This document shows positions 4,769 through 6,000 of a stretch of 6,000 bases of DNA, piece by piece. The stretch lies in assembly GCA_937902695.1 (NCBI GenBank), contig CALFNI010000552.1, positions 1 through 6,000 of the forward strand, read 5' to 3'. Below the pieces are notes generated by a model. It saw only the letters and a program-made list of their open reading frames with translations. It was not told the DNA's origin and searched no databases. Positions within the stretch are counted from its first letter, which is position 1; every line of letters starts with the position of its first letter. Position numbers and translations under genes: made by a program. Origin of the DNA: an uncultured Rhodanobacteraceae bacterium (GTDB lineage: Bacteria > Pseudomonadota > Gammaproteobacteria > Xanthomonadales > Rhodanobacteraceae).

Positions 4769-6000
4769 GTGAGTCTCGAGGACAAGACGATCGCCGTGGT
4801 CGGCGTTTCCGACGAGGAGACGGCGCACCTGCGTCTCCTGATGCGCCGGGCGGCAGCCGAGCTCGGCCATGCGTGGAAGTGGGGCAGCGAGTCGAATGCC
4901 GATCTCCTCGTCGTCGATCCGTCCTCGTTCTCGGGCCAGATGGCGCGCACGCGCGCGCAGTCGGGCGGCATGCGCTGCGCGATCTTCAGCGACGATCCCG
5001 AGATCGCCGGCACCGAGCTCGCGCTGCATCGGCCGCTCAAGCTCGCGAACGTCATCGACGTGCTGAATCGCGCCGCGCGCATGGCCGAGCGCAGCGAAGG
5101 CATCGTTCCGCGCAAGCAGGATTTCTGGGTCCTCGACGTCGGCGAGGACGATGCGAGCGCCGCGGACGCGGCCGGCGTCGCCGAGACCTCGCGGGGGCCG
5201 CTCCGCAGCGACACCGCGCCGGGGCTCGAGGAGCTGCTGCGCGTCGATCCGGCCGACGCGCGCGAGGCCGCGCGGGTCAAGACCACGCTCGATGACAACA
5301 CGACCGTACTCGGCACGTCGGGACCGACCGCGCGCAGCGACGTGCGTGGCCGCGAATCGCCGGATGCGCTGTCGCGCAGCCGCAGCGACGCGCCGCAGGA
5401 GACGGTACTCGCGCGCCGCCCGGGCGCCGCGTCCGACATGGCGCGCCACAATCTGCGTGCGTACCTCGACGGCGATCTTCTCGGCGGACCCGCGCGCATC
5501 GCGCTGCCCGATGCGCCCTCGCTCGTGCTCGATCCCAAGCTCAAGGTATTCCATTCGCAAGGACGTCTCGCGGCGCTCGAGCCGTATTGCCGCACGGCGC
5601 TTCGTCCCTCGGACTGGCAGCCATTGACGTCGGCCGAGCTCAATCAGCTGCGTACGACGGAGCCGCCGCAGCCGTACATCAAGCTCGTCTGGCTCTACGT
5701 GCTGCTGCATTCGGAAGGCCAGCTCGCCAGGCATCTCGATCCCGGCGGCACGTACAGGCTCGCGCGCTGGATCGAGATCGAGCGCGATTTTGCCGACTAT
5801 TTCCGCATCGCGTCGACGATGCTGCAGCCCGGCCGCCTGCACGAGATCGCGGCCGCGAGCAGCGCCTCGATGGCCGATGTGTTCGATGTCGTCAACGCCT
5901 ACGACGCGATCGGCCTCATCGAGTGGCAGCCTCGCTCGCCGCGCGGCGGCGAGCCGGTCGAGGAGCCGAACAAGGGCCTGCTCGGGCGACTCAGGAAATC
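4769..6000 (+). CDS. Receiver-like protein with a conserved C-terminal domain, 3' end cut by the window
   Basis: The frame is open from GTG at 4769 to the right edge (410 codons, incomplete). GGGGGAG at 4751-4757 lies 11 bases before the GTG, a slightly long spacing. Residues 6-105 read like a degenerate response-regulator receiver: strand KTIAVVGVS then acidic D15-E16-E17, strand LLVVD ending in D50 at the phospho-acceptor place, strand CAIFSDD (70-76) and HRPLK (87-91) where receivers have Lys-Pro, so the conserved lysine appears to be Arg88. A polar, Arg/Ala/Asp-rich linker (about 125-220) is probably disordered. A second domain (about 225-387) starts HNLRAYLDGDLLGG and ends in a helix-rich, winged-helix-like part, GRLHEIAAASSASMADVF followed by IGLIEW. 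The final KGLLGRLRK suggests the C-terminus is near. No membrane segment is seen. The role is unknown; signalling or surface-motility control would be a guess. Confidence 0.82.
   Translation, partial: MSLEDKTIAVVGVSDEETAHLRLLMRRAAAELGHAWKWGSESNADLLVVDPSSFSGQMARTRAQSGGMRCAIFSDDPEIAGTELALHRPLKLANVIDVLNRAARMAERSEGIVPRKQDFWVLDVGEDDASAADAAGVAETSRGPLRSDTAPGLEELLRVDPADAREAARVKTTLDDNTTVLGTSGPTARSDVRGRESPDALSRSRSDAPQETVLARRPGAASDMARHNLRAYLDGDLLGGPARIALPDAPSLVLDPKLKVFHSQGRLAALEPYCRTALRPSDWQPLTSAELNQLRTTEPPQPYIKLVWLYVLLHSEGQLARHLDPGGTYRLARWIEIERDFADYFRIASTMLQPGRLHEIAAASSASMADVFDVVNAYDAIGLIEWQPRSPRGGEPVEEPNKGLLGRLRK

Noticed and set aside
4661..5842. Open frames of 393 and 389 codons on the minus strand (4661-5842 and 4474-5643)
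   Set aside because: Both are antisense shadows of the receiver-like gene, and the second also enters the SET gene. Their products are Arg/Ala/Ser-rich without domains, whereas the plus frame shows a receiver-like pattern.

Overview
The window is strongly GC-rich, with codons that favour G or C at the third position (GCG, TCG, CTC, GGC). It carries typical Gram-negative envelope genes: an outer-membrane TonB-dependent receptor and two secreted proteins. This suits a high-GC proteobacterium, possibly a gammaproteobacterium of the Xanthomonadales/Steroidobacter type. That placement is inferred from general character, not from a marker gene. I see no rRNA, tRNA, CRISPR array, insertion sequence or phage gene.

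Layout. Positions 1-181 are a leader with several small inverted repeats. The TonB-dependent receptor follows at 182-2299 (+) and ends in a 13-bp GC-rich hairpin with a U-rich tail (2327-2367). Two genes then lie on the minus strand: an unrecognised 208-aa secreted protein (3073 down to 2447), convergent with the receptor, and upstream of it a secreted RNase T2-family protein (3944 down to 3240). The RNase T2 gene is divergent from a small SET-domain protein methyltransferase (4089-4568, +). After a 200-bp gap, a GTG-started gene runs from 4769 off the right edge. It has a degenerate receiver-like N-terminus, a long polar linker and a conserved-looking C-terminal domain.

How the genes relate. 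No multi-gene pathway is evident and the genes look independently transcribed. The receptor would import a siderophore or other large nutrient using TonB-ExbB-ExbD encoded elsewhere. The RNase T2 and the 208-aa protein would act in the periplasm or outside the cell. The SET protein and the receiver-like protein should be cytoplasmic.

The most interesting points are: an inverted repeat whose arms closely bracket the predicted RNase T2 promoter; the RNase T2 active-site Lys replaced by Thr; the SET enzyme with a complete post-SET zinc motif; and the unusual pseudo-receiver protein at the right edge. I found no clear new multi-component system.
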